NCBI RefSeq assembly: GCF_028888695.1
Contig: NZ_PNFF01000002.1
Coordinates: forward strand, 372,001-436,000
DNA from: Bacillus methanolicus
GTDB taxonomy: Bacteria > Bacillota > Bacilli > Bacillales > Cytobacillaceae
Length of the DNA: 64,000 nt
Direction: 5' to 3'
The position numbers and the translations under genes were made by a program. Each line of letters starts with the position of its first letter. The first letter of the stretch is position 1. Under the pieces are notes generated by a model. That model ran no database searches, had not been told where the DNA came from, and saw only the letters and a list, made by a program, of their open reading frames with translations. Shown here one piece after another: positions 21,539-30,351 of the stretch.

Positions 21539-23650
21539 TTACGAAACGAGGGTTTGTTTTTCCCCGATCACAGCTTTTTCCAAGAGCTCTGCCACGTCAT
21601 ACGTATGAACGGTTTCTTCCACTTCTTTCGCTTTCGTTCCATCTGACAGCATAGTCAAACAGTAAGGACAGCCGGAGCTGATTACAGAAGGATTAACGGC
21701 TAAAGCCTGCTCTGTACGCGCGACATTAATTCGATGGCCTGTTTTTTCTTCCATCCACATTAAGCCTCCGCCGGCACCGCAGCACATGCCTGTTTCACGG
21801 TTGCGTTCCATTTCTACAAGCTTCACGCCCGGAATGGATTTTAAGATTTCCCGCGGCGGATCGTACACGTCATTATATCGGCCTAAATAACAGGAATCGT
21901 GGAATGTGATTGTTTCATTAACTTCATATTTCGGAACGAGCTTTCCTTCTTTCACGAGTTTTGCGAGCAGTTCCGTATGGTGGTAAACTTCTGCTTTAAG
22001 CCCGAAATCAGGATACTCGTTCTTAAAAATGTTGTAGGCATGCGGGTCGATCGTAACAATCTTTTTCACTTCATTCTTTTCGAATTCTTCGATATTTTTC
22101 GTTGCAAGCTCTTGGAATAAAAATTCATTTCCCAGACGCCGCGGCGTATCGCCGGAGTTCTTTTCCTTGTTGCCAAGGATGGCAAATTTTACACCTGCTT
22201 CATTTAACAGTTTGGCAAAAGAAAGAGCAATCTTCTGGCTTCTGTTATCATATGATCCCATGGAGCCGACCCAGAATAAGTATTCAAACTCTTCCCCTTC
22301 TTTTTTTAACTCTTTTACTGTAGGAATATAAACATCTTCGCGGGCTTCACGCCAGTCTTCGCGCTCTTTCCGGTTTAGCCCCCAAGGATTGCCTTGGCGT
22401 TCAATGTTTGTCATGGCACGCTGTGCATCTGCATCCATTTTTCCTTCGGTTAAAACAAGGTAGCGGCGAAGATCAATGATTTTATCAACATGTTCATTCA
22501 TAACCGGACACTGGTCTTCACAGTTCCGGCAAGTTGTACATGCCCAGATTTCCTCTTCGGTAATGACATCGCCGATCAGGCTTGGATTGTAGGCCAACCC
22601 GGCCGCCGCTTCTTCTGCGCCTTTTCCGGCTGCCGCTAGCGCAAGCTGATTTCCTTGTGTATGCTTAAACGCAAATGTCGGCACCCACGGCTGCTTTGAA
22701 GTAACAGCTGCCCCATAATTTGTTAAGTGGTCGCGTAGTTTTACAATCAGGTCCATCGGGGAAAGCATTTTTCCCGTTCCTGTCGCCGGGCACATATTTG
22801 TACAGCGCCCGCATTCCACACAGGCGTAGAAATCAATCATTTGAAGCCGGGTAAAGTCTTCAATTTTTCCTACACCGAATGATTCCTGAGATTCGTCTTC
22901 AAAATCGATTTTTGTCAATTTTCCTTTTTTATCAAGGCGGTCAAAATAAACGTTTGCCGGCCCTGCAATCAAGTGGGCATGCTTTGATTGCGGTACATAT
23001 ACGAGGAATGCAAGCAAGAATAATAAATGAATCCACCAGGCGATATAAAATAAAACAACTGCACCGGTTGCTCCTGTCCACGAGAAGGCTTGGGCTATAA
23101 TCGAAGCAACCGGCTCTGTCCAGCTTGGCTCATGTCCGTGCCAAATGATGTTCATGCCGTTGCCAAATAAAACAGAAAGCATTAATCCGCCGATAAACAG
23201 CAATACAATCCCTGATTTGAAACCTCTTTTTAGACGAACCAGCTTTTCAATGTAGCGGCGGTGAAAAGCCCATAGAACCGCTACTAAAATCATGAGCGTT
23301 ACGATTTCCTGAAAAAATGTAAAACCGGAATACAGAGACCCGAGCGGCAAATGGGAACCCGGGTTTAATCCTTTCCAAATAAAATCAATTGCTCCGAATT
23401 GGACAAGTATAAATCCATAAAAAAACATGACGTGGATGGCGCCGCTTTTTTTATCTTTCAAAAGCTTTTTTTGACCGAATACATTCACCCAGATATTTTT
23501 AAGACGTTCCTTCACACGATTGTCAAATTCCGTCTTTTTTCCGAGCTTAATGAATGCAATTCTTGTCTTCACCACGTATACAAACAAACCGACAGCGTAA
23601 GCGGTTACAAGCAGGAATGCAATAAGGTTTACCCATAACAATGGGGTCAT
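21539..23650 (-). CDS. fadF: FadF-type membrane iron-sulfur oxidoreductase
   Basis: Probably passes electrons from the acyl-CoA dehydrogenase/ETF couple to quinone. The 703 aa begin with five or six membrane helices (about residues 1-235). They continue into a ferredoxin-like pair of 4Fe-4S motifs (CVECGRCTNMCP and CTTCRNCEDQCP) and end with CCG-type domains (CYLGRYND, CCGAGGG and CPYCLTM). The frame is open to 23746, but the B. subtilis FadF start and AAAGGAG support the ATG at 23650. It heads the acyl-CoA cluster under an operator-overlapped promoter. Confidence 0.95.
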   Translation of the reverse strand: MTPLLWVNLIAFLLVTAYAVGLFVYVVKTRIAFIKLGKKTEFDNRVKERLKNIWVNVFGQKKLLKDKKSGAIHVMFFYGFILVQFGAIDFIWKGLNPGSHLPLGSLYSGFTFFQEIVTLMILVAVLWAFHRRYIEKLVRLKRGFKSGIVLLFIGGLMLSVLFGNGMNIIWHGHEPSWTEPVASIIAQAFSWTGATGAVVLFYIAWWIHLLFLLAFLVYVPQSKHAHLIAGPANVYFDRLDKKGKLTKIDFEDESQESFGVGKIEDFTRLQMIDFYACVECGRCTNMCPATGTGKMLSPMDLIVKLRDHLTNYGAAVTSKQPWVPTFAFKHTQGNQLALAAAGKGAEEAAAGLAYNPSLIGDVITEEEIWACTTCRNCEDQCPVMNEHVDKIIDLRRYLVLTEGKMDADAQRAMTNIERQGNPWGLNRKEREDWREAREDVYIPTVKELKKEGEEFEYLFWVGSMGSYDNRSQKIALSFAKLLNEAGVKFAILGNKEKNSGDTPRRLGNEFLFQELATKNIEEFEKNEVKKIVTIDPHAYNIFKNEYPDFGLKAEVYHHTELLAKLVKEGKLVPKYEVNETITFHDSCYLGRYNDVYDPPREILKSIPGVKLVEMERNRETGMCCGAGGGLMWMEEKTGHRINVARTEQALAVNPSVISSGCPYCLTMLSDGTKAKEVEETVHTYDVAELLEKAVIGEKQTLVS

Positions 23651-23756
23651 TATGTGCAGCGCTCCTTTCATCGAAGTTTCAATTGCTTCAAATAGTATCA
23701 GGTAATTTGGGGAAAATTTTATTGTTTTAAAATTTTCAGAATACATCTATAGTTCC

Positions 23757-23784
23757 ATTATATAATGAATGAGCATTCAGTCAA
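23757..23784 (-). promoter_or_regulatory. fadF promoter with operator in the spacer
   Basis: TTGACT (23779-23784), a 16-base spacer and TATAAT (23757-23762) form a good sigma-A promoter. The palindrome TGAATGAGCATTCA (23766-23779) fills the spacer, the usual place for a repressor site. In B. subtilis fadF is repressed by FadR, whose box (TGAATGAnTAnTCATTCA) has the same arms but four more central bases. Confidence 0.75.
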
Positions 23785-23886
23785 CCATTTTTTTAACTTC
23801 CCTCCGATTCAAAAATGAATAGGAATTCGTAATAGAGGAACGATTTTCGGCAACAATAAGAGAAATGAATTGAGGTGCAGATTCCA

Positions 23887-25083
23887 TTGACTTTTATCAT
23901 CATTAGTATTCTATTGATCATCATCTTATGGCTGATCATTGATTATACACTCGGAAGAAAAAATCACTTATCTCAGTTAGAACGGAGAACTTTTCCGATA
24001 CGCGAAAGCAATATTCAAATTTTTACAAATGGACCCGAGCTTTTTCATGATTTATTTTCAGAATTGAAAGCCGCTAAACAGCATATTCATATTCTATTTT
24101 ACATCGTGAAAAATGATCAATTCAGCCAAGAGTTTCTCACCATTTTAACAGAAAAGGCGAAAGCAGGCGTGGAAACCCGCCTTCTTCTTGACTGGGCCGG
24201 TAGCTTGACTATCTCACGTACAACGATACGTGATTTAAAAACAGCAGGAGTAAATTTTTCCTTTAGTCAAGTTCCAAAACTGCCCTTCCTTTTTTATTCT
24301 TCGCAGGTTAGAAACCACCGGAAAATTACAGTGATCGATGGAAAAATCGGTTATATCGGCGGTTTTAATATCGGAAAAGAATACATTAATAAAGATCCGA
24401 AGCTGAGCCCGTGGCGGGATTATCATTTAAAGGTGACTGGCGAGGGGGTTCATGACCTGCAAAGAGAATTTTTATTTGACTGGCGCGAGGCTGCAAAGAC
24501 AGATTTGCTGTATAACACTGTCTATTTCCCTGACCTTTCAAAGGGCCCGTTTCGGCATCAGATTCTCCCGTCTGAAGGTATTTTTATTGAGGAAACCTAT
24601 TCTGCGCTTATCCGAAAGGCGGAATCATCCATCATTATCGGAACGCCTTATTTTATTCCGAGCCCGCAGTTGTTCAGCGATTTAAGAAATGCATTAAAAA
24701 GAGGGATTTCCGTAACGATTCTTGTTCCGTTTAAATCGGACCATTTGCTTGTAAAGGAAGCTTCTTTTTTCTATTTTAGGAGGTTGATTAAGGAAGGAGC
24801 AAACGTCTATGAGTATATGAAAGGATTCTATCACGCAAAAGTCATCATCATTGATGATTGTATTTGTGATATTGGAACAGCAAACTTTGACAAACGAAGC
24901 CTTTTTTTAAATCATGAAATAAATTGTTATGTATTTAACAAAGTTTTTATCGACGAGGTAAAAGCAATCTTGCAAAAAGATATCCAAAATGCGAAAAAAA
25001 TGGAGTTAAGCGATATATACAATATCAGGTTATGGGGAAAAATAAAAGAAATGGCAGCAATGTCGATTTCTCATTTTTTATAA
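23887..25083 (+). CDS. clsB: cardiolipin synthase-like phospholipase D protein (ClsB/YwjE)
   Basis: Membrane phosphatidyltransferase of the PLD superfamily. The 398 aa have one N-terminal transmembrane helix (TFIIISILLIIILWLIIDY region) and two HKD motifs: NHRKITVIDGKIGYIGG in the first half and YHAKVIIIDDCICDIGTANFD in the second. A GTG at 23875 overlaps the GAGGTG ribosome site. The TTG at 23887 has proper spacing and gives the 398-aa length of B. subtilis YwjE. It is divergent from fadF, as in B. subtilis. Confidence 0.9.
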   Translation: MTFIIISILLIIILWLIIDYTLGRKNHLSQLERRTFPIRESNIQIFTNGPELFHDLFSELKAAKQHIHILFYIVKNDQFSQEFLTILTEKAKAGVETRLLLDWAGSLTISRTTIRDLKTAGVNFSFSQVPKLPFLFYSSQVRNHRKITVIDGKIGYIGGFNIGKEYINKDPKLSPWRDYHLKVTGEGVHDLQREFLFDWREAAKTDLLYNTVYFPDLSKGPFRHQILPSEGIFIEETYSALIRKAESSIIIGTPYFIPSPQLFSDLRNALKRGISVTILVPFKSDHLLVKEASFFYFRRLIKEGANVYEYMKGFYHAKVIIIDDCICDIGTANFDKRSLFLNHEINCYVFNKVFIDEVKAILQKDIQNAKKMELSDIYNIRLWGKIKEMAAMSISHFL

Positions 25084-25144
25084 TACAATTGAGGGCGGGT
25101 CCGAGGAGTTTGGATCCGCCCTTTGTTTATTTTATTTTATTGCA

Positions 25145-25220
25145 AAACCCCCAATGACAGAAGTTTCACTTAATTTTATTGTAAGACTCCTACTGACAAA
25201 AGTTTCACTTAATAAAATTT
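25145..25220. repeat. two direct copies of a TGACARAAGTTTCACTTAAT motif
   Basis: TGACAGAAGTTTCACTTAAT (from 25154) recurs as TGACAAAAGTTTCACTTAAT about 40 bases later. Each copy follows a C- and A-rich lead (CCCCCAA or ACTCCTAC). The same core follows the inverted repeat near 927. It lies between the convergent clsB and xapX-like genes and overlaps the end of the latter. Confidence 0.65.
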
Positions 25221-25384
25221 CCCAGCCAAGGAGTGATCAGTTCAAAGGCTTTAAATCCAAGATAAATGCCGATAATGCCCATAACACCTGCAAGTGCAGG
25301 CGGCGCCGGAATCGGAAGCTTGAAGAGTGCAAAGATAAAACCGACTGCAAAGCCTGTAATTAATGATAAAATGATGATTTTCAT
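25205..25384 (-). CDS. XapX-domain small membrane protein
   Basis: A 59-aa protein with two hydrophobic segments, separated by the loop KLPIPAPPALAG typical of the XapX/DUF1427 family. Function is unknown. AAGGAGGTAACC precedes the ATG at 25384, so the longer frame to 25426 is not used. It stands alone between clsB and argS. Confidence 0.85.
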   Translation of the reverse strand: MKIIILSLITGFAVGFIFALFKLPIPAPPALAGVMGIIGIYLGFKAFELITPWLGNFIK

Positions 25385-25493
25385 GGTTACCTCCTTGATT
25401 AGACAATCTACTGTTATATTCACCAAAAAATTTGCTTTAATTTTTTCGCGGAAATACCATCTTTATTTTTACGGAAAATGGGATGACAGTCAT

Positions 25494-25527
25494 TAAAAAA
25501 GCTCCCGTATTTGTACGAGAGCCTTTA
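25494..25527 (-). terminator. intrinsic terminator after argS
   Basis: On the minus strand GGCTCTCGTA and TACGGGAGC pair around a short loop and are followed by TTTTTT. It lies directly past the argS stop. Confidence 0.9.
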
Positions 25528-25539
25528 TTGAGCTTTGCT

Positions 25540-27210
25540 TTACATTTTTTCAGGTGCGGAAACTCCGATCAAAGCAAGGGCATTTTTCAACGTAATCTGA
25601 ACTGCTTTGACAAGTGCAAGGCGCGCTTTTGTTGTCGTTTCATTTTCCGTATCAAGTACTTTTTCCGCGTTATAGAAGCTGTGGAATGCGGAAGCGAGAT
25701 CAAAAATATAGTTGGTAATCCGGTGCGGCATCCGCTTTTGGGCGGCTTCTCCAACGGCTTGCGGGAACTCGCCGAGCTTTTTCAAAAGATCTGTTTCTTT
25801 TTCAGACTGAATAACAGAAAAATCAGCGTTCCGGTCAATTGTTAATCCTTGCTCTTCTCCTTGGCGCAGGATGCTGCAAATCCGGGCATGCGCATATTGA
25901 GCATAATAAACCGGGTTTTCATTCGATTGAGAAACAGCTAAATCCAAATCAAAATCCATATGCGTATCCGAGCTTCTCATCGCAAAGAAATAGCGCACAG
26001 CATCGAGGCCTACTTCTTCGACAAGTTCACGCATTGTAACTGCTTTTCCTGTCCGTTTACTCATTTTCATTTTTTCACCGTTCTTGTATAGGTGAACGAG
26101 CTGGATGATTTCCACTTCAAGAGCGTCACGGTCATAGCCGAGCGCCTCAATGGCGGCTTTCATGCGCGGGATATAGCCGTGATGGTCCGCGCCCCAGATG
26201 TTAATCAATTTTTCAAAGCCGCGCTCAAGCTTATCTTTATGGTATGCGATATCAGGAGTTAAATACGTGTACGAGCCGTCCTGTTTGATTAATACTCTGT
26301 CTTTGTCATCGCCAAGTTCTGTCGAACGGAACCATGTAGCTCCATCCTTTTCATAAATATGGCCGTTGTCTTTAAGCAATTTAAGTGCTTCATCAATTTT
26401 TCCGTTATGATAAAGAGAAGTTTCCGAATACCATACATCGAATTTTACGCGGAAATTCTCTAAATCATTTTTTAATTTCTCCATTTCGTACTTCAATCCG
26501 TATTCACGGAAAAAGTCAAAACGCTCTTTTTCATCGGCATTTACATACTTGTCGCCGAACTCTTCAGCTAATTTTTTGCCGATCTCAACGATGTCCTCGC
26601 CATAGTAGCCGTCTTCCGGCATGTCTTTTTCAATTCCAAGAGCCTGGAAGTAGCGGGCTTCGACCGAACGGGCCAGATTGTTAATTTGATTTCCGGCGTC
26701 ATTAATATAATATTCACGGGAAACATCATAACCGGCCTTGTCTAAAATATTGCACAAAGAGTCCCCGACCGCTGCACCGCGGGCATGGCCTAAGTGAAGG
26801 TCGCCCGTCGGATTGGCCGAAACAAACTCGACCAAAATCTTTTGATTTCCGCCGACTGTTGTTTCCCCGTAAGCATCGCCTTTTTCAAGGATTGTAGGAA
26901 TCAAGTCCGTCAAATAGCTATTATTCATGTAAAAATTAATAAAACCCGGTCCGGCAATCTCGATTTTTTCAATCGATGCTTTTGAACGGTCAAAATGGGA
27001 AACTAATTGTTCCGCTATCATTCTCGGCGCTTTTTTTGCAATCCGAGCAAGCTGCATCGCCATATTTGTAGAATAGTCGCCATGTGACTTTTCCTTCGGC
27101 ACTTCTAAAATGACTTCAGGGATCTCGTCAGGAGCAGCAAGATTCGCTTTTAATACAGCCGCTTTAATTTCTTCCTTTAATTTGCTTTGGACTTGCTCGA
27201 CTATGTTCAT
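25540..27210 (-). CDS. argS: arginyl-tRNA synthetase
   Basis: Class Ia aminoacyl-tRNA synthetase of 556 aa. The HIGH-type motif is in [18 protein letters not shown] (about residues 130-147) and the KMSK-type motif is [11 protein letters not shown]. The additional N-terminal domain and the C-terminal DALR anticodon-binding domain ([11 protein letters not shown]) are present. No T-box leader was seen. It starts 3 bases after the ywiB stop, so it is co-transcribed with ywiB. Confidence 0.98.
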   Translation of the reverse strand: MNIVEQVQSKLKEEIKAAVLKANLAAPDEIPEVILEVPKEKSHGDYSTNMAMQLARIAKKAPRMIAEQLVSHFDRSKASIEKIEIAGPGFINFYMNNSYLTDLIPTILEKGDAYGETTVGGNQKILVEFVSANPTGDLHLGHARGAAVGDSLCNILDKAGYDVSREYYINDAGNQINNLARSVEARYFQALGIEKDMPEDGYYGEDIVEIGKKLAEEFGDKYVNADEKERFDFFREYGLKYEMEKLKNDLENFRVKFDVWYSETSLYHNGKIDEALKLLKDNGHIYEKDGATWFRSTELGDDKDRVLIKQDGSYTYLTPDIAYHKDKLERGFEKLINIWGADHHGYIPRMKAAIEALGYDRDALEVEIIQLVHLYKNGEKMKMSKRTGKAVTMRELVEEVGLDAVRYFFAMRSSDTHMDFDLDLAVSQSNENPVYYAQYAHARICSILRQGEEQGLTIDRNADFSVIQSEKETDLLKKLGEFPQAVGEAAQKRMPHRITNYIFDLASAFHSFYNAEKVLDTENETTTKARLALVKAVQITLKNALALIGVSAPEKM

Positions 27211-27213
27211 TAT

Positions 27214-27645
27214 TCATTCCTCCTCATATCGGATTGTCATATGATATGTACCCGAGTCTTGGCCTTGCATTTGCAAATCGTAAACAAGCTCAAGGGAACC
27301 GGTATTATTATATAGTGATTGGTTTATTCTTTTGGTAGAAGCAGAAGTTTGCAGGACTCCATAAGGCGTTTCGTATGTTCCGGCAAACGTTTTTTGCTCT
27401 TGGAACCTCATTCTCATTTTAACAGCTCCGCTTCTTAAAATGAGGACTTCCTGTCCGGATATTTTTACGGTTGTGTTAATTCGGCCTTCTTCCAATACTT
27501 CTTCATATTGCAAAAAGGAGCTTTCGCCTTTTTGATAATATCGCCCAAATGTAATAAGTTCAAAAGTTTCTTTATTTCCATCTTGGTGAATTTCAGTTTT
27601 TATCTTAATTTTAACAGGCATTTGTTCCGCTGGACGAAGTGGCAA
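27214..27645 (-). CDS. ywiB: YwiB-like protein (DUF1934)
   Basis: Small calycin-like beta-barrel protein of unknown function, always near argS in Bacillus. The 143-aa sequence has alternating strands, including EVLILRSGAVKMRMRF and a C-terminal GTYHMTIRYEEE. The frame opens with GTG at 27654 next to AAAGGAA. The TTG at 27645 is better spaced, and an ATG at 27621 is a third option. It precedes argS by 3 bases. Confidence 0.85.
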   Translation of the reverse strand: MPLRPAEQMPVKIKIKTEIHQDGNKETFELITFGRYYQKGESSFLQYEEVLEEGRINTTVKISGQEVLILRSGAVKMRMRFQEQKTFAGTYETPYGVLQTSASTKRINQSLYNNTGSLELVYDLQMQGQDSGTYHMTIRYEEE

Positions 27646-27852
27646 CGGCAACACTTCCTTTTAATTGTTGTAAAGAGAATGAGTATGAGTTTCTCCCTGT
27701 GTTCAATGGTTTGCATCTATTATAACCTTTTTAGTATAAATATTCTGTCGTGAAAGTGCAAGAAAGCGGGGGTATTATGTACTGCAATATATAAAAAGAA
27801 CCGGACTGCTGACTCCGGTCGTTTTTAGATATATTGGAATGGAAGCTTATAA

Positions 27853-28062
27853 GCTCATAAACGTGGGCGACGGCTCATTTATCGGAATGAGAGCTCATAT
27901 ATCGGAATAAAGGCTCATATATCGGAATGACGGCTCATTTGTTGAAATAAAGGCTCATATCTCGAAATAAGGGCTCATTTTTCGAAATAAAGGCTCATAT
28001 CTCGAAATAACGGCTCATTTTTCGAAATAAAGGCTCATAAATTAAAATAACAGCTCATAACC
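27853..28062. repeat. 20-nt tandem array, ten full units
   Basis: GCTCAT begins every 20 bases without a single slip: 27853, 27873, 27893, 27913, 27933, 27953, 27973, 27993, 28013, 28033 and the partial unit at 28053. The consensus is GCTCATWTNTCGRAATAAMG. From 27933 on, the units tend to alternate between GCTCATTT and GCTCATAT, a 40-nt higher-order period. Confidence 0.92.
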
Positions 28063-28164
28063 TACCCTTGATCATGATTCAGAACGAGTAAACCCCTCAA
28101 CTTTTAGCAAATACGCCTTGCTGAATGATCAAATCTAAAACTTTCCTATCTTTTTTCAGATCGA

Positions 28165-28262
28165 TGCCAGGCCCCTATCGTACATTAACGCTTTAACGCA
28201 TTGAGGGCCTGACCCTCATCACGTTAACGCTTTAAAGCGGTGCGGGCCAGACCCTCAATACA
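28165..28262. repeat. REP-like hairpin repeats (two units)
   Basis: Two units contain ATTAACGCTTTAA followed by GAGGGCCTGACCC or GCGGGCCAGACCC. The GGG(C/T)C(T/A)G(A/G)CCC core is nearly palindromic. It lies directly past the speB stop. Confidence 0.75.
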
Positions 28263-28269
28263 TGAAGTT

Positions 28270-29142
28270 TTATTTAATCCAGCCTAGTATCATTTCTCTT
28301 ATTAGTTTGCTTGCTGTATTGGCTGTTTGTTCAGATGGGTCGTAAATAGGGGCGACTTCCACGAGATCTGCGCCTACTACTTTTACATCTGAATGAGCAA
28401 TTTCATGAATGGAAGCGAGCAGCTCTCTTGAAGTAATTCCGCCGGCATCAACTGTTCCTGTTCCCGGAGCATGAGCCGGGTCGAGTACGTCAATATCAAT
28501 GGTGACATATACAGGGCGACCGGCAAGTTTCGGCAATATTTCTTTTAAAGGCTTATGAACTTCAAATTTTGAAATATGCATCCCGACTTGTTTCGCCCAT
28601 TCGAACTCTTCTTTCATTCCGGAACGAATCCCGAATGAAAAAATATTTTGCGGACCGATTAAATCCACTGCTTTGCGAATTGGCGTGGAGTGGGAAAGAG
28701 GTTCCCCTTCATAATGTTCACGCAGGTCGGTATGGGCATCCATATGGATAACTGCAAGATCTGGATACTTTTTGTACATTGCTTTAATTACAGGCCAGGA
28801 AACGAGATGCTCCCCGCCCATCCCTAATGAGAACTTGCCATCTGCCAGCAATTTATCGACATATTCTTCGATAAGGTCAAGGCTTCTCTGTGCGTTTCCA
28901 AAAGGAAGCGGGATATCGCCGGCATCAAAATATTTTACCTCTTCGAGTTCCCGGTCTAAATATGGGCTGTATTCTTCAAGGCCAATTGATACTTCCCGGA
29001 TGCGGGCAGGGCCGAACCGGGAACCGGGCCGGTAGCTGACCGTCCAGTCCATCGGCATTCCATATAACACTGCCTCGCTCTCCTCATAGCTCGGATGGCT
29101 CTTAATAAACACGTTGCCGGAATAAGCTTCATCAAAACGCAT
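28270..29142 (-). CDS. speB: agmatinase
   Basis: Hydrolyses agmatine to putrescine and urea with a binuclear manganese centre. The 290 aa contain the ureohydrolase ligand motifs GGEH (about residue 110), DAHTD and DIDVLDPAHAPG. The start is the ATG at 29142 after AGGAGGGTGCAGT, and the in-frame extension to 29202 is not supported. With speE upstream it forms the putrescine-to-spermidine pathway. Confidence 0.97.
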   Translation of the reverse strand: MRFDEAYSGNVFIKSHPSYEESEAVLYGMPMDWTVSYRPGSRFGPARIREVSIGLEEYSPYLDRELEEVKYFDAGDIPLPFGNAQRSLDLIEEYVDKLLADGKFSLGMGGEHLVSWPVIKAMYKKYPDLAVIHMDAHTDLREHYEGEPLSHSTPIRKAVDLIGPQNIFSFGIRSGMKEEFEWAKQVGMHISKFEVHKPLKEILPKLAGRPVYVTIDIDVLDPAHAPGTGTVDAGGITSRELLASIHEIAHSDVKVVGADLVEVAPIYDPSEQTANTASKLIREMILGWIK

Positions 29143-29183
29143 ACTGCACCCTCCTAAACGGGGATTCCCCCGGTATTTTGCTT

Positions 29184-29282
29184 GGGCCAGGGCCCCAATC
29201 ACACATTAACGCTTCACAGCACTGAGGGCCTGACCCGCACTACATTAACGCTTTAAAGTGGTGCAGGACTGTTCCCTCAGTT
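29184..29282. repeat. REP-like hairpin repeats between speE and speB
   Basis: Two units with GGGCCAGGGCCCC or GAGGGCCTGACCC and ATTAACGCTTTAAAGTGGTGC lie in the 149-bp gap of the spe operon. They would be transcribed in the speE-speB mRNA as hairpins. Confidence 0.7.
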
Positions 29283-29291
29283 TTCACTCCA

Positions 29292-30119
29292 TTATTTTGT
29301 TAGGTCGCTGACGAATTTTGGCAATACGAACGCCGCTTTATGGAGTTCTTTTGTGTAGTATTTCGTGTCAATGTCATGGAAGCGGTCTTCGCTTACTTCA
29401 AAAGGATCATATTTCTTAGATCCAAGTGTGAATGCCCACATGCCGCTTGGGTATGTTGGGATGTTGGCAATATATAGGCGTGTAATCGGGAAGATTTCTT
29501 TCACATCCCTTTGCACATTACGGATTAAATCTGCTTTAAACCAAGGGTTGTCAGACTGGGCTACAAAAAGACCGTCTTCTTTTAACGCTTTTGAAATTCC
29601 CGCATAGAAGCCCTTTGTAAATAAATTCACTGCTGGTCCAACAGGTTCAGTGGAATCGACCATAATCACATCGTATTCATTTTCACTGTTGGCAATGTGC
29701 ATAAAACCGTCATCAACTTTCACTTCAACGCGCTCATCATCAAGCTTTCCGGCAATCTCCGGCAAGTATTTCTTTGAATACTCAATTACTTTGCCGTCAA
29801 TTTCAACAAGAGTCGCTTTTTTCACGCTCGGATGTTTTAACACTTCACGGATTACCCCGCCATCGCCGCCGCCAACAACGAGGACGTTCTCAGGATTTGG
29901 ATGAGTGAAAAGTGGAACGTGGGCCACCATTTCATGGTAAACAAACTCATCTTTAATAGATGTCATCACCATGCTGTCCAGCAGAAGCATGTTGCCCCAT
30001 TCTTCTGTTTCAACCATATCAAGCTTTTGGAATTCTGTTTGTTCTGTATGTAATGTTCGATTTACCTTCATCGTAATTCCGAAGTTTTCTGTTTGTTTTT
30101 CAGTAAACCAAAGTCCCAT
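29292..30119 (-). CDS. speE: spermidine synthase
   Basis: Transfers aminopropyl from decarboxylated S-adenosylmethionine to putrescine. The 275 aa show an N-terminal beta domain and a Rossmann methyltransferase-like domain, with [16 protein letters not shown], the DDGF segment and the catalytic loop [18 protein letters not shown] precedes the ATG. It is divergent from pbpG, as in B. subtilis. Confidence 0.97.
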   Translation of the reverse strand: MGLWFTEKQTENFGITMKVNRTLHTEQTEFQKLDMVETEEWGNMLLLDSMVMTSIKDEFVYHEMVAHVPLFTHPNPENVLVVGGGDGGVIREVLKHPSVKKATLVEIDGKVIEYSKKYLPEIAGKLDDERVEVKVDDGFMHIANSENEYDVIMVDSTEPVGPAVNLFTKGFYAGISKALKEDGLFVAQSDNPWFKADLIRNVQRDVKEIFPITRLYIANIPTYPSGMWAFTLGSKKYDPFEVSEDRFHDIDTKYYTKELHKAAFVLPKFVSDLTK

Positions 30120-30351
30120 TTTGCATTCTTCCTTTCATCTATTGAATGGCTATTTCTATGTCTAATTTCTTTTATGTTTCCCCAACATGATAATTCCAAA
30201 CATGAGAAAAAGTATAGTGGAATCTAGCAAAATTGCAAGAAAAAATTTGTTTTTTTCATAGAGAATGTTTAAAACTCCGCTGTTTTTTTCATACTGTGAC
30301 TAAGGTATTTATTTTGTCATTGTTACAAAGGAAAACAGTGAGGTGATTCAT

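Larger units (their letters stand above)
27646..28269. other. repeat-filled spacer between speB and ywiB
   Basis: This 624-bp spacer holds the ywiB promoter region on the left, ten 20-nt tandem repeats in the middle and two REP-like hairpin units at 28165-28262. No coding region was found. Confidence 0.7.

Noticed and set aside
27853-28062. CRISPR array
   Set aside because: Units are contiguous 20-mers without unique spacers, and no cas gene is in the window.
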